In this document: one piece after another, positions 53,925 to 62,133 of the stretch
Layout: the number at the start of each line of letters is the position of its first letter
How positions within the stretch are numbered: position 1 is the stretch's first letter
Assembly: GCA_016716525.1 (NCBI GenBank)
Contig: JADJWE010000007.1
Location: 248,001-312,000 of the forward strand
DNA from: Candidatus Flexicrinis affinis
GTDB lineage: Bacteria > Chloroflexota > Anaerolineae > Aggregatilineales > Phototrophicaceae
Direction of reading: 5' to 3'
Length of the DNA stretch: 64,000 nucleotides
Position numbers and translations under genes: made by a program
Notes under the pieces: generated by a model
The model's input: the letters and a program-made list of their open reading frames with translations, nothing else
The model's database searches: none
Told to the model about the DNA's origin: nothing

Positions 53925-55574
53925 ATGGAAAAACGGATAACCGACAATATCGAAGAACTCAAGCGTGTCCTCCCCGACCGGATCAATACTGCTCTCGACA
54001 ACTTAGGCAACACTGACAGCCTCCTCGAGGTTGTCCTCGACCTCGGTCGTGCTCCTACAGCACGGTTCACCGATCGCGAAGTTGTCCTCTCAGAAGAAGA
54101 GATCACCCACGACGAACTCGACTCGATCGTACAGAACATCGGGCAGTTCGACGCGGATAACCGCGCCGGTATGGAACGCACGCTGCACCGCATCTCTGCG
54201 ATCCGCAACCGCAAGGGGCAGGTCGTCGGCCTGACGTGCCGCGTCGGGCGTGCGGTGTACGGTACCATCGACATCGTGCACGACCTGATCGTGACCGGCA
54301 AAAGCATTCTGCTGCTTGGCCCGCCGGGCGTCGGCAAGACGACCCTGCTGCGCGAAGCGGCCCGCGTGCTGGCCGATACCAAGCGCGTCGTCATCGTCGA
54401 TACCTCCAACGAGATCGGCGGCGACGGCGACGTGCCGCACCCGGCCGTGGGACGTGCGCGCCGTATGCAGGTCAGCCGCCCGGAGCGCCAGCACGAGGTC
54501 ATGATCGAAGCCGTCGAAAACCACAACCCGGAAGTGATCGTCATTGACGAGATCGGCCGCGAGTTGGAGGCTATGGCCGCGCGCACGATCGCCGAGCGCG
54601 GCGTGCAGTTGATCGGCACGGCGCACGGCAACGCGCTCGACAACCTGATGCTCAACCCGACGCTGTCCGACCTTGTCGGCGGTATCGAATCGGTCACCTT
54701 GTCCGACGACGAGGCGCGCCGCCGCGGCACGCAGAAGACCGTGCTGGAACGCCGCGCCCCGCCCACGTTCGAGGTGCTCGTCGAGATCAAGACCCGCGAC
54801 GAACTGGTCGTGCACGAGGACGTCGCTACTGCCGTCGACACCATCCTGCGCGGGCGCGCACCGCAGATTCAAGTGCGCACGCGCCTCGCAGACGGCACGA
54901 TGGACATCGCCGTCAAGCAAATGCCGATGGACGAACGGAATCAGGCGCAGGGCTTCGGGCGCAGCAACGGCCGGCATGGACCGGACGTCGAAGCGGCCCC
55001 GGCCCCGCGGCGGGGCACCCGCCCGACCTCTGTCGAACGCCAGCGCCCGGCACCCGTGCTTGACGTGCCGCCCACGCTGCAAAGGCCGATCAGCGGCGGC
55101 GGGCGCGGCGAGCTGAAGGCGATGAAGATCCACGCGTACGGCGTGGCGCGCAATCGGCTTGTACAAGCCGCCAAGCGTCTGCACGTCTCGCTGGAAGTAA
55201 CCGACGATGTCGGCCGTGCCGACGCCGTCATGACGCTGAAAACGCTCTACCGGCGACGGCCCAAGCTGATCGTCGATGCCGAGCGGCGTGGTATGCCGAT
55301 CTACGTGCTGAGGGCCAACACCGTCAGCCAGATCGAGGACACGCTGATCGACATGTTCGGGCTTGAGGTGTCCGCTGCCGACCCTTTTGGGAAGGCCCTG
55401 CAGGAGGCTGAGTCGGCGATCTTTCAGGTGCGCGCCGGTGCGCCGTTCGTCGATCTCTCTCCGCAGGGCGCTGTGGTCCGCCGGCATCAACACCAACTGG
55501 CTCGCAAGGCCGAGTTGGAATCACGCAGCTTCGGCGAAGAGCCGAACCGGCACGTACGCATCATCCGCGGCTAG
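53925..55574 (+). CDS. AAA-type ATPase with R3H domain (Ycf45/SpoIIIAA-like)
   Basis: 549 residues. N-terminal helical region (1-90), AAA core with Walker A GPPGVGKTT (132-140) and Walker B VIVIDEIGRE (about 203-212), sensor FEVLVEIKTRDEL, a basic low-complexity linker, a small alpha/beta module (MKIHAYGVARNRLVQ...DMFG) and the C-terminal R3H domain ending RRHQHQLARKAELESRSFGEEPNRHVR, which binds single-stranded nucleic acid. Start ATG 53925 matches the usual ITDNIEELKRVLP N-terminus; an upstream ATG at 53838 has no ribosome site. Probably acts on RNA or ssDNA; the family role is unsettled. Confidence 0.88.
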   Translation: MEKRITDNIEELKRVLPDRINTALDNLGNTDSLLEVVLDLGRAPTARFTDREVVLSEEEITHDELDSIVQNIGQFDADNRAGMERTLHRISAIRNRKGQVVGLTCRVGRAVYGTIDIVHDLIVTGKSILLLGPPGVGKTTLLREAARVLADTKRVVIVDTSNEIGGDGDVPHPAVGRARRMQVSRPERQHEVMIEAVENHNPEVIVIDEIGRELEAMAARTIAERGVQLIGTAHGNALDNLMLNPTLSDLVGGIESVTLSDDEARRRGTQKTVLERRAPPTFEVLVEIKTRDELVVHEDVATAVDTILRGRAPQIQVRTRLADGTMDIAVKQMPMDERNQAQGFGRSNGRHGPDVEAAPAPRRGTRPTSVERQRPAPVLDVPPTLQRPISGGGRGELKAMKIHAYGVARNRLVQAAKRLHVSLEVTDDVGRADAVMTLKTLYRRRPKLIVDAERRGMPIYVLRANTVSQIEDTLIDMFGLEVSAADPFGKALQEAESAIFQVRAGAPFVDLSPQGAVVRRHQHQLARKAELESRSFGEEPNRHVRIIRG

Positions 55575-55596
55575 CGCCGGTTGGGACGTTTCATGC

Positions 55597-55623
55597 AAAA
55601 GGGACACCACGCGTGTCCCTTTT
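55597..55623. terminator. Bidirectional terminator between R3H ATPase and the next gene
   Basis: 11-base stem AAAAGGGACAC / GTGTCCCTTTT, loop CACGC, T/A runs on both sides; convergent genes. Confidence 0.87.
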
Positions 55624-55641
55624 CGTTTCACGTGTTCAAGA

Positions 55642-56070
55642 TCATCGCCGCTCATGCGGCAGCTCGCGGATGCGCAGGAAGATCTCGACGCCGATGAACG
55701 CCAGCGCGAGCAGGATGACAATCGACATATTGAGCACGCGCGGAATTTGAAGCCATGCGCAGATCGTGACGTACACGCCGAACCACACGCTCTGCCGAAG
55801 GATGACGCCGCTTGGCGGCAGGTCGCGCGTCATCGGCGTGAAGCGCACGTTGACGTACCGGACAAACGGCAGCACCGTACAGCTCACGGCGACGCTGAGC
55901 AGCGCGAAAAACAGCCACAGCTGTCCGCCGATGCGCGGCGGCTGAGTCATGATCAACGCCGCTAGACCCGCCCACGCCAGCAGCCCGAGGATGAGCGCCG
56001 TCACCAGCATGCCGAGGTGATCGGGCGGAATCCGTTCGGTCAATGGAGGTTCAGGGGGCAGTCGACTCAT
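55642..56070 (-). CDS. Small multi-pass membrane protein
   Basis: 142 residues from ATG 56070 (the upstream in-frame extension is basic and has no site). Four hydrophobic segments at about 22-42, 50-72, 88-107 and 112-130, with a Pro-rich N-terminus (PPEPPLTERIPPDH). No motif that names a family. It lies alone, minus strand, convergent with the R3H ATPase gene. Confidence 0.65.
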   Translation of the reverse strand: MSRLPPEPPLTERIPPDHLGMLVTALILGLLAWAGLAALIMTQPPRIGGQLWLFFALLSVAVSCTVLPFVRYVNVRFTPMTRDLPPSGVILRQSVWFGVYVTICAWLQIPRVLNMSIVILLALAFIGVEIFLRIRELPHERR

Positions 56071-56197
56071 GGGGCGAAGTATAGCATCTCGTAAACTGCG
56101 GTACATTGGCAGAGTTCAGCTTGCCAGCGCTCGTAAACTGTCATATCCTGCGAAACGATGCTAACCACCATCTTCACTTCCTTAAGGAGACCCACAA

Positions 56198-57601
56198 ATG
56201 ACGTTCAAGCGAATCGCAGTCCTGCTGGTGCTCGTACTAGTGGGTATGACGATATCGGCGCAAGACCTGACCGAGACGTTTAGTACCTCGGACGGGTCGC
56301 TGACAATCGGCTACCCATCGGACGCGCAGGTGCAAGAATTTGGACCGGGCATAGCGGCCGTGGCCGATCAGGACGAGACGTTCGCGTTTTTCATCTTCAA
56401 CGGCCTCCTCCTCGGCAGTTTCGACCTGACTGGCGAAAGCGACCCGATTGCGGTGTTGGCGACCTTCGACATCAATGTCGAACGGGTTGGCGATGACGAG
56501 CCGATCACGCTGGCGAATGGCAGCGGTACGTCAACGTTGGTCAACCTTGAGGGCATCGGTGAAGGGTATCTCGTGATTGTCGACACCGCGGTCGGGCCGG
56601 TGTTCGGGATCATCGCGGCCGAGGTCGGTACGGTGAACGATACGGTGCGTGATCTCGGCTTGGCGGTTATCGGCAGTGCCTCGATTACCGAGATCGACTT
56701 CGACTTGCCGGATGTCGACACCGACGAACTGGTCGTCGACGAATGCGCTGTCGCCGTCGCGGATATGCCGGAAGGCGTCGTGCAGTTCTGCGGCGGCGTT
56801 GAGGTCTCGCTGCCGGACGGCTGGTCGGCGGGCTTCGGCAGTGAAACCGTCGACACCTTCGTCGGCATCCAGACCGAAGATTTCTCGATCAGCGCGTCGA
56901 TCAGCGTGAACGATGTCGGCGAGTACTACAACCCCGAGCTGTACTTCACAGATGTCGTCTCGTACATCGCTGAATCAGCCGGACACGCGGAATACGACCC
57001 GGCCGAGCATGCCGCTACGCTGGTGGACGAGAGCACGCTGACCATCCAGCTCTACGACCCGACGCAATACGTCGAGCTTGAAGAAGGCGAAGTCGCTCAG
57101 GCGGTCGGCATCGTCACGCTCAACCGCGACCTGTTCGTCACCATCACGTTCACGTGGGTGCCCAGCTCTGTGAGCGAAGACGTCGATGTGGCAATCGACA
57201 CGATTCTGCGCTCCGTTACGCTTAACGACTCCTACACCGGCACGCCGGCGTTCGTCGTTCTGGACGGCGAGGCAGTCTTCGTCTACGACTCAGGCTGGAC
57301 GGACAGCACGTACGGGTTCTCGTTCTCGGGTCAGGAATCGTACATCGTGAACTGCCCGGCCGAAGGCGCCGACCTGACCGCCGGCTTGGTTTGGGGCACC
57401 GACATCTATACCGACGACTCCTCGGTTTGTGTGGCGGCGGTTCACGCCGGCGTCCTCACGACCGACGGCGGCACGATCCGCGTCAACATGCTGGAGGGTC
57501 AGGAGAGCTACACCGGCAGCGAGCGCAACGGCGTCACCACCGAGGACTACGGTTCTTGGGGAGGCAGCTTCAGCGTCGAGGCCTTCACGACACCCGAATA
57601 G
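56198..57601 (+). CDS. Exported protein of unknown function, acidic
   Basis: 467 residues; signal peptide 1-21 (RIAVLLVLVLVGMTISAQ, cleavage near AQ-DL). The mature part is acidic and rich in Val, Thr, Asp, with at least two repeated units of about 170 residues (FATFDINVERVGDDE..., then MPEGVVQFCGGVEVSLPDGW..., then WTDSTYGFSFSGQES). Four Cys are in two pairs. No known domain. AAGGAGA precedes the ATG. Ends in a terminator. Probably a secreted or surface-exposed protein. Confidence 0.7.
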   Translation: MTFKRIAVLLVLVLVGMTISAQDLTETFSTSDGSLTIGYPSDAQVQEFGPGIAAVADQDETFAFFIFNGLLLGSFDLTGESDPIAVLATFDINVERVGDDEPITLANGSGTSTLVNLEGIGEGYLVIVDTAVGPVFGIIAAEVGTVNDTVRDLGLAVIGSASITEIDFDLPDVDTDELVVDECAVAVADMPEGVVQFCGGVEVSLPDGWSAGFGSETVDTFVGIQTEDFSISASISVNDVGEYYNPELYFTDVVSYIAESAGHAEYDPAEHAATLVDESTLTIQLYDPTQYVELEEGEVAQAVGIVTLNRDLFVTITFTWVPSSVSEDVDVAIDTILRSVTLNDSYTGTPAFVVLDGEAVFVYDSGWTDSTYGFSFSGQESYIVNCPAEGADLTAGLVWGTDIYTDDSSVCVAAVHAGVLTTDGGTIRVNMLEGQESYTGSERNGVTTEDYGSWGGSFSVEAFTTPE

Positions 57602-57637
57602 TGGGTGTCCGTTCGGCATCCGCGTCTTGTATGGTTT

Positions 57638-57668
57638 TGGGGGCGTCGTGCACGCCCCCATTTTGTTT
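57638..57668 (+). terminator. Rho-independent terminator of the exported-protein gene
   Basis: TGGGGGCGT (57638-57646) pairs with ACGCCCCCA (57652-57660), loop CGTGC, then TTTTGTTT. Confidence 0.88.
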
Positions 57669-57692
57669 GACACGGCCCTTTAGGAGTGATGC

Positions 57693-58250
57693 ATGACGTT
57701 TCGACCGCTGTTCAAGAGCGCCCGCATCGCGCTGGTGGCGCAAGTGCCCGAAGACCGCGAGCTTTTCGCCGCGTGGTCGCACGACAGCGACTACCTGCGC
57801 AACCTCGACGACGACCCGATCCGGCCGATCAACCCGGCCGCAAACGAGGGCTGGGTCGGTCAGCCGACACAGCAGTTCGCCGAATCGCAGTCGTTCATGC
57901 TCGTCGCGCTGCCGGAGAACAAGCGCATCGGCTTTGTGGCGCTGTTCGACATCAAGTACCCGAACGCCGCCGCGATGTTCGCCATCGGCATCGGCGACCC
58001 GGACTACCGCGGCAAGGGCTACGGTCCGGAAGCCATCGGCCTGCTGCTCGATTACGCCTTCGACGAACTAGGTCTATACCGCGTCGGCCTGCGCGTAATG
58101 AGTTACAACGCCGCGGGTATCCGTGCTTACGAAAAGGTCGGGTTCAAGCTGGAAGGCACGGTCCGCCAGTCCGTCTGGCGCGAAGGCAAGCGCTGGGACA
58201 TCCTGAACTACGGCATTTTGCGCGACGAGTGGATTGCAAAGCGCGATTGA
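57693..58250 (+). CDS. GNAT family N-acetyltransferase (RimJ/RimL type)
   Basis: 185 residues. The acetyl-CoA motif A is DPDYRGKGYGPEAIGLLLDYAF and motif B ends NAAGIRAYEKVGFKLEG, both intact. Strand order fits the RimL branch, which acylates N-terminal amines of ribosomal proteins or small amines. Start ATG 57693 after TTTAGGAG. It stands between a terminator and the convergent gene pair that follows, so it is monocistronic. Confidence 0.88.
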   Translation: MTFRPLFKSARIALVAQVPEDRELFAAWSHDSDYLRNLDDDPIRPINPAANEGWVGQPTQQFAESQSFMLVALPENKRIGFVALFDIKYPNAAAMFAIGIGDPDYRGKGYGPEAIGLLLDYAFDELGLYRVGLRVMSYNAAGIRAYEKVGFKLEGTVRQSVWREGKRWDILNYGILRDEWIAKRD

Positions 58251-58258
58251 ACGGCAGA

Positions 58259-58921
58259 CTAGTCCGGGTCGGCGCGCACCCGTTCGGTCACCCGCCCGAT
58301 CTTCCAATCGGTCGGCGATACAACGTCGAAGAATTCGTGTTCGACATAGCGGTAGCTAAACGGGGGTGCAACGATGATGACCCAGCCCGACGAAAAGCCC
58401 TGTGCCTGAGCGACAAGCGTCAAGATGTCATCGTTGGTCTGCATTGAACCTGTTGCATAATCGCCCCAGTTCATACCCCCCTGATGCGCGGCGAACTGCT
58501 CGTAGGTCATGACATCGCGCAGCCTGTCCGGCGCCTGCGACACGTATCCCGGCGGAGGTGGCGAGAGATACATGACGCGGCGGGCATAGCGAATGCCGCC
58601 ATCGAAGAAGCCGAGCGCGGACGGTGTTGGGGGAGCGTAGTTCTCCGCTAAGCGCCCTACCCCGGCAGCAACGGTGGCCTGCGGGACAATCTCAAGGGGC
58701 GCGTCCAGCAGTCCGGCCACCGACAGAAATCCGCCGCCGAACAGCGTGGCAAAGCCGATTACGCCAAAGGCGATTTGTGCCCCGGTCCGGCCCAGCAAAC
58801 GCACCCACAGCTGCGAGCGGCGCATGGCAAACAGCCAGTCGCTGTTCATCACCGCCCCATAGAACAGCGCCAGCCCCGGCAAGAGCAGAATGAGACCAAC
58901 AACTATGTACTGCCCGTTCAC
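58259..58921 (-). CDS. Membrane protein with Imm17-like N-terminal region, copy 1
   Basis: 220 residues from GTG 58921, which has the strong AGAGGAGG; an ATG is not available. Helix 1 (about 5-24), then DWLFAMRRSQLWVRLLGRTGAQIAFGVIGF (helix 2 at about 40-60), where the GRTGAQI piece resembles the Imm17 immunity-protein core, then an exported or cytoplasmic domain ending GWVIIVAPPFSYRYVEHEFFDVVSPTDWKIGRVTERV. It has a tandem homologue at 58997. The Imm17 relation is an inference from pattern. Confidence 0.68.
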   Translation of the reverse strand: MNGQYIVVGLILLLPGLALFYGAVMNSDWLFAMRRSQLWVRLLGRTGAQIAFGVIGFATLFGGGFLSVAGLLDAPLEIVPQATVAAGVGRLAENYAPPTPSALGFFDGGIRYARRVMYLSPPPPGYVSQAPDRLRDVMTYEQFAAHQGGMNWGDYATGSMQTNDDILTLVAQAQGFSSGWVIIVAPPFSYRYVEHEFFDVVSPTDWKIGRVTERVRADPD

Positions 58922-58996
58922 AGCGTGATCCTCCTCTTGGGTCGGGCACTTAGCCGGTCTTCGCCACCAGTGTCGTGGTAAGGCGAAGAAGCTCGA

Positions 58997-59608
58997 TCAC
59001 TGAATTCGTACACCGTTGGTGATATGCCCGAACTTCCAATCGGTGGGCGAGTTGACCTCGACGAATTCGAAATAGACATAGACTTCACCATTTGGCCGCC
59101 CGGTAGCGACCACCCACCCTGTTGAAAAGTCTGGCTCACGGGAGATCAGCGCGAGGATGTCGTCGTTGGTCGGCATTGTTCCGCCTGTGTTTTCGTAGTT
59201 GCCCCAATTTACCCCGTAACGATGGTTGGCGAACTGCTCGCGCGTGATTAACCGCTCGAAGCCCTGTGCCCCGCGAGGCGTGTAGTTCGGTGGGGGCGGC
59301 ATCAGATACACGGTAAACGTCCGATACTGCACGACACCGTCGAAGAACCGCGGCTGATACGACGTCCCGAGCAGGCCGCTGGTGTCGACGTTCATCACAC
59401 CGATCACCGCCAGAAACCCGCCGCCGAACAGCGCCGCGAAGCCGATCACGCCAAAGACGATCTGTGCTCCTGTGCGGCCCAGCAGCGCAACCCACAAGCG
59501 CGAACGGCGCATGGCAAACAGCCAATCGCTGTTCATCACCGCGCCGTAGAACAGGATCAGCCCTGCGCCCAACACCAGCAGCCCCGCAATCACGAACATC
59601 GTGTTCAT
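58997..59608 (-). CDS. Membrane protein with Imm17-like N-terminal region, copy 2
   Basis: 203 residues from ATG 59608. Same plan as copy 1: helix 1, NSDWLFAMRRSRLWVALLGRTGAQIVFGV (helix 2), then a tail domain with MPTNDDILALISREPDFSTGW and NSPTDWKFGHITNGV, both shared with copy 1. It lies upstream of copy 1 on the same strand with a 75-base gap. Shared MRRSxLWVxLLGRTGAQI is the strongest conservation. No toxin gene is adjacent to it, though a candidate secreted effector lies 3 kb away. Confidence 0.68.
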   Translation of the reverse strand: MNTMFVIAGLLVLGAGLILFYGAVMNSDWLFAMRRSRLWVALLGRTGAQIVFGVIGFAALFGGGFLAVIGVMNVDTSGLLGTSYQPRFFDGVVQYRTFTVYLMPPPPNYTPRGAQGFERLITREQFANHRYGVNWGNYENTGGTMPTNDDILALISREPDFSTGWVVATGRPNGEVYVYFEFVEVNSPTDWKFGHITNGVRIQ

Positions 59609-59671
59609 CGGCCACCATCCCCTACAATTGGCTTTATACTGCAACTATATGCGCCTTAGGAGCGATTCAGC

Positions 59672-60022
59672 ATGGAGAATACCGACCCTCTCAGCGTCAT
59701 CTCCCGCTTTCACGACGCGTTCAACGCGCACGACGTCGACGCGATCATGGCGCTGATGACCGACGACTGCGTCTTCGAGAACACCAGCCCCGCGCCGGAC
59801 GGAGAACGGTACGCTGGTCAGGCAGACGTGCGCGGGATGTGGGAACGGCTGTTCGCCGCCTCGCCCAACGCGCACTTCGAGGTCGAGGAGATGTTCGCCG
59901 GCGGCGACCGCGGCGTGATCCGCTGGCGTTATACGTGGGGCGGCGGGCACGTGCGCGGCGTCGACGTGATGCGCGTGCGAGACGGCAAGGTCGCAGAGAA
60001 ATTCTCGTATGTGAAGGGGTGA
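59672..60022 (+). CDS. SnoaL-like / NTF2-fold protein
   Basis: 116 residues, one NTF2-like cone fold: VISRFHDAFNAHDVDAIMALMTDDCVFEN at the N-terminus and VIRWRYTWGGGHVRGVDVMRVRDGKVAEKFSYVKG at the C-terminus, the classical DUF4440/SnoaL ends. AGGAG at 59657 before the ATG. Proteins of this fold bind or isomerise small hydrophobic ligands. The neighbouring PPOX gene follows 9 bases later, so the two are cotranscribed. Confidence 0.85.
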   Translation: MENTDPLSVISRFHDAFNAHDVDAIMALMTDDCVFENTSPAPDGERYAGQADVRGMWERLFAASPNAHFEVEEMFAGGDRGVIRWRYTWGGGHVRGVDVMRVRDGKVAEKFSYVKG

Positions 60023-60031
60023 GAATCAGGC

Positions 60032-60481
60032 ATGACAGTGAATTGGGCGGAATTCGAAGGCGCGGCACCGGAACTGGCCGCGTTTGGCCGGGGCCGGCTT
60101 GCCGGGCGCGTAAGCTATCTGGCGACGGTGCGCGCGGATGGCGGGCCGCGTGTCCATCCGGTCACGCCGCAGGTCGGCGGCGGACGGCTGTACGTCTACA
60201 TGGAGCCGACATCCCCGAAGGGCCATGACCTGCACCGCGATCCGCGTTTTGCGCTGCACGGCGGCGTCGAGGACAACGACGGCGGTGCGGGCGAGTTTAT
60301 CGTCCATGGGCGGGCCGAGCTGATCACCGACCCGCACGTGCGCGCCGAATGCGACTCGCTGGCGTCATACACGCCGCGAGAACGGTACATCCTGTTCGAA
60401 CTGCGGATCGAGCGCGCGCTCGGCACCACCTACAGCGACGACGGGCCGATCCGCAAGCAGTGGCGCAGCGAGTCGAAGTAG
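60032..60481 (+). CDS. Pyridoxamine 5'-phosphate oxidase family (FMN/F420-split-barrel) protein
   Basis: 149 residues of split-barrel fold. RVSYLATVRADGGPRVHPVTPQVGGGRLYVYM is the FMN/F420-contacting segment, followed by PKGHDLHRDPRFALHGG. The length suits the F420-dependent or general stress branch more than full PdxH. Likely a flavin- or F420-dependent reductase, substrate unknown. The convergent DinB gene begins 8 bases past the stop. Confidence 0.82.
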   Translation: MTVNWAEFEGAAPELAAFGRGRLAGRVSYLATVRADGGPRVHPVTPQVGGGRLYVYMEPTSPKGHDLHRDPRFALHGGVEDNDGGAGEFIVHGRAELITDPHVRAECDSLASYTPRERYILFELRIERALGTTYSDDGPIRKQWRSESK

Positions 60482-60488
60482 TCCTCGA

Positions 60489-61001
60489 TCACTCCGGCAC
60501 GTATGGAGCCTTCTCGCCAATGGCGCCGACAAAATCGCCCAGCCCGGTGTGGCCGAGCATCTGCCGGATCGCCAGTGCTTCCCCAATGTGAAACCAGTAG
60601 TGGTAGGTGACGCGGCGCATGCGCGTGCCGACGCTCTCTTTGTACGGCGCATATGGCGCGACACGCCGCAGCGTGTGGCTCTCCAACGCCGCGCTGTCGA
60701 GCGTATCGAGCCACGGGTCGGTCGCGTCAGTGACGCGCTTCCACGCGTCCCACATCGCGTCGATGTCGGGCGTCGAGGCCGGCTCGCCATAGCCGCACGC
60801 CTTGACCTCCGGCACCGGCGTCTCGCCGTTGGCGTGGGTCAGCCAGTAGAGCTGCTCCTGCCACGCGAGATGCCCGATGATCCAACTGATGCAGTTCATC
60901 GGGCCCATGCGCTTAATCGCGTCTTCCGCGCTGACCCCTTTGAGCGCACGCTGAAGCTCCGACCGCGTGAATCGAAGCTGTACGACGAGTGGATGCGGCA
61001 T
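60489..61001 (-). CDS. DinB superfamily protein
   Basis: 170 residues from ATG 61001 (GGAGGGAC site; the longer frame to 61091 is shadow). Four helices with the three-His arrangement: WIIGHLAWQEQLYW (H~50), a middle segment KACGYGEPAS, and the C-terminal TYHYWFHIGEALAIRQML (H~141, H~145). Probably a metal-dependent thiol transferase or a stress protein of unresolved role. One of four DinB-type domains in this window. Confidence 0.78.
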   Translation of the reverse strand: MPHPLVVQLRFTRSELQRALKGVSAEDAIKRMGPMNCISWIIGHLAWQEQLYWLTHANGETPVPEVKACGYGEPASTPDIDAMWDAWKRVTDATDPWLDTLDSAALESHTLRRVAPYAPYKESVGTRMRRVTYHYWFHIGEALAIRQMLGHTGLGDFVGAIGEKAPYVPE

Positions 61002-61127
61002 GGTCCGTCCCTCCGGATGCGACGTCGCAAAGGCCATTCGATCGTTGGGGCGCCTAGGCAAAGCCTCTGCACACGATCGGAACAGCAACATTAGAACCGG
61101 AGCCGGCGCGAAGTGCCAGAATTGGCG

Positions 61128-61589
61128 CTAATCGTTAAAGACGTCGATGCGCACACGGTCTTCGGGCACATGAAGCTCGCGCAGGATCGTACGCACGGCG
61201 GACACGGCGGAACGAACCGAGTCGCCCTCCCTCACGATGAACGCGACATCCATCCAGCCCTCGCCGGAACCGCTGCCGTACCAGTCGCCGATGCCGCGTT
61301 CTTCGATGGCGTTCTCGATCTCGTATCGCAGCTCGTGATCGGCGTCAGTGACAAGCCCGTCGTCACCGAGCTTGATGTTGACCCAGATCGAGGGCCGGAC
61401 ATCCCCTTCTTCATCGTCTAGGGGCGGCGCGTCGGCAGCGATCTCGGATTCATCAACGTCCACATACGGCTCGTCTACATAGGGAACATCTTCGTAGACG
61501 ACGTCTTCGCCGTACACCGCTTCGAGGGGTTCAGCACGGCGGGAAGGACCGCGCAGCAGCCGGATGATCCACGCAAACGGGTTCCACAT
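61128..61589 (-). CDS. Small acidic protein with a conserved alpha/beta C-terminal domain
   Basis: 153 residues; a hydrophobic N-terminus (NPFAWIIRLLRG), an acidic low-complexity stretch (YGEDVVYEDVPYVDEPYVDVDE, about 26-47), and a C-terminal domain (about 70-150) with DADHELRYEIENAIEERGIGDWYG, GEGWMDVAFIV and VRTILRELHVPEDRVRIDV. Such compact domains occur in several small bacterial proteins of unclear function, including putative immunity proteins. It is the third gene of a three-gene run with the effector-like gene, and its start lies 10 bases after the previous stop. I infer an immunity role only from context. Confidence 0.6.
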   Translation of the reverse strand: MWNPFAWIIRLLRGPSRRAEPLEAVYGEDVVYEDVPYVDEPYVDVDESEIAADAPPLDDEEGDVRPSIWVNIKLGDDGLVTDADHELRYEIENAIEERGIGDWYGSGSGEGWMDVAFIVREGDSVRSAVSAVRTILRELHVPEDRVRIDVFND

Positions 61590-61599
61590 CGCCTTGCTC

Positions 61600-62088
61600 T
61601 CAGTCGCCGCGCCCCGGATGGATCGGCACAACGCGGCGTGTTTGACGCGCCATGTCGGCGACCTCGTCGATCAGGTTGACGAGGCCCATGAAGAAGGCGC
61701 GATACAACGCGCGGAATTGATCGCCGTCGATCGTCTCTAGCACCCAGTGGACCTGTGCCTGAATCACGTCGTAGTCGCCTGTATCGTACAGCGCCAAGCC
61801 AATGCGCCCCATCGTTGAGTCTTCGGCCTGCAAGCGCATTAGCGCCTCGAAGAAACCGGCGTCCGGAGTCTGTTCGAGCGCAGCGACAGGCGACGACAGT
61901 GTGAACGCATCCTCCGTCTCGGCGAGTCGGACATCGACCACAAGCTGGTGATCGTGCAGGACGGTGAGTTCCGGCGGCACCTTGACGACGAAACGCGACA
62001 TGCCTTCGTCGTTGACCGGCGGGATCTCATATCGGATTTCCGGCCCGAACCCGGCAAGAACAGCGTTCAAGTCCTCACGTAAGGCCAT
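61600..62088 (-). CDS. YbjN / secretion-chaperone-like protein
   Basis: 162 residues. Strands and helices follow the CesT/YbjN pattern: VNDEGMSRFVVKVPPEL, HQLVVDVRLAETEDAFTL, GFFEALMRLQAEDSTMGRIGLALYDTGDYDV, then WVLETIDGDQFRALYRAFF and a terminal helix. This fold is shared by type III secretion chaperones and the YbjN family. Site GGAGGGCGAG precedes ATG 62088. It sits 45 bases behind the effector-like gene on the same strand, which is why a chaperone role for it is attractive. No direct evidence of binding. Confidence 0.65.
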   Translation of the reverse strand: MALREDLNAVLAGFGPEIRYEIPPVNDEGMSRFVVKVPPELTVLHDHQLVVDVRLAETEDAFTLSSPVAALEQTPDAGFFEALMRLQAEDSTMGRIGLALYDTGDYDVIQAQVHWVLETIDGDQFRALYRAFFMGLVNLIDEVADMARQTRRVVPIHPGRGD

Positions 62089-62133
62089 AACGGCTCGCCC
62101 TCCGGCGCGATTGTTGCAGATACACGCGCATCA

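Noticed and set aside
54090..55496. 468-residue minus-strand frame opposite the R3H ATPase
   Set aside because: Shadow frame in a GC-rich gene, no recognisable motifs.
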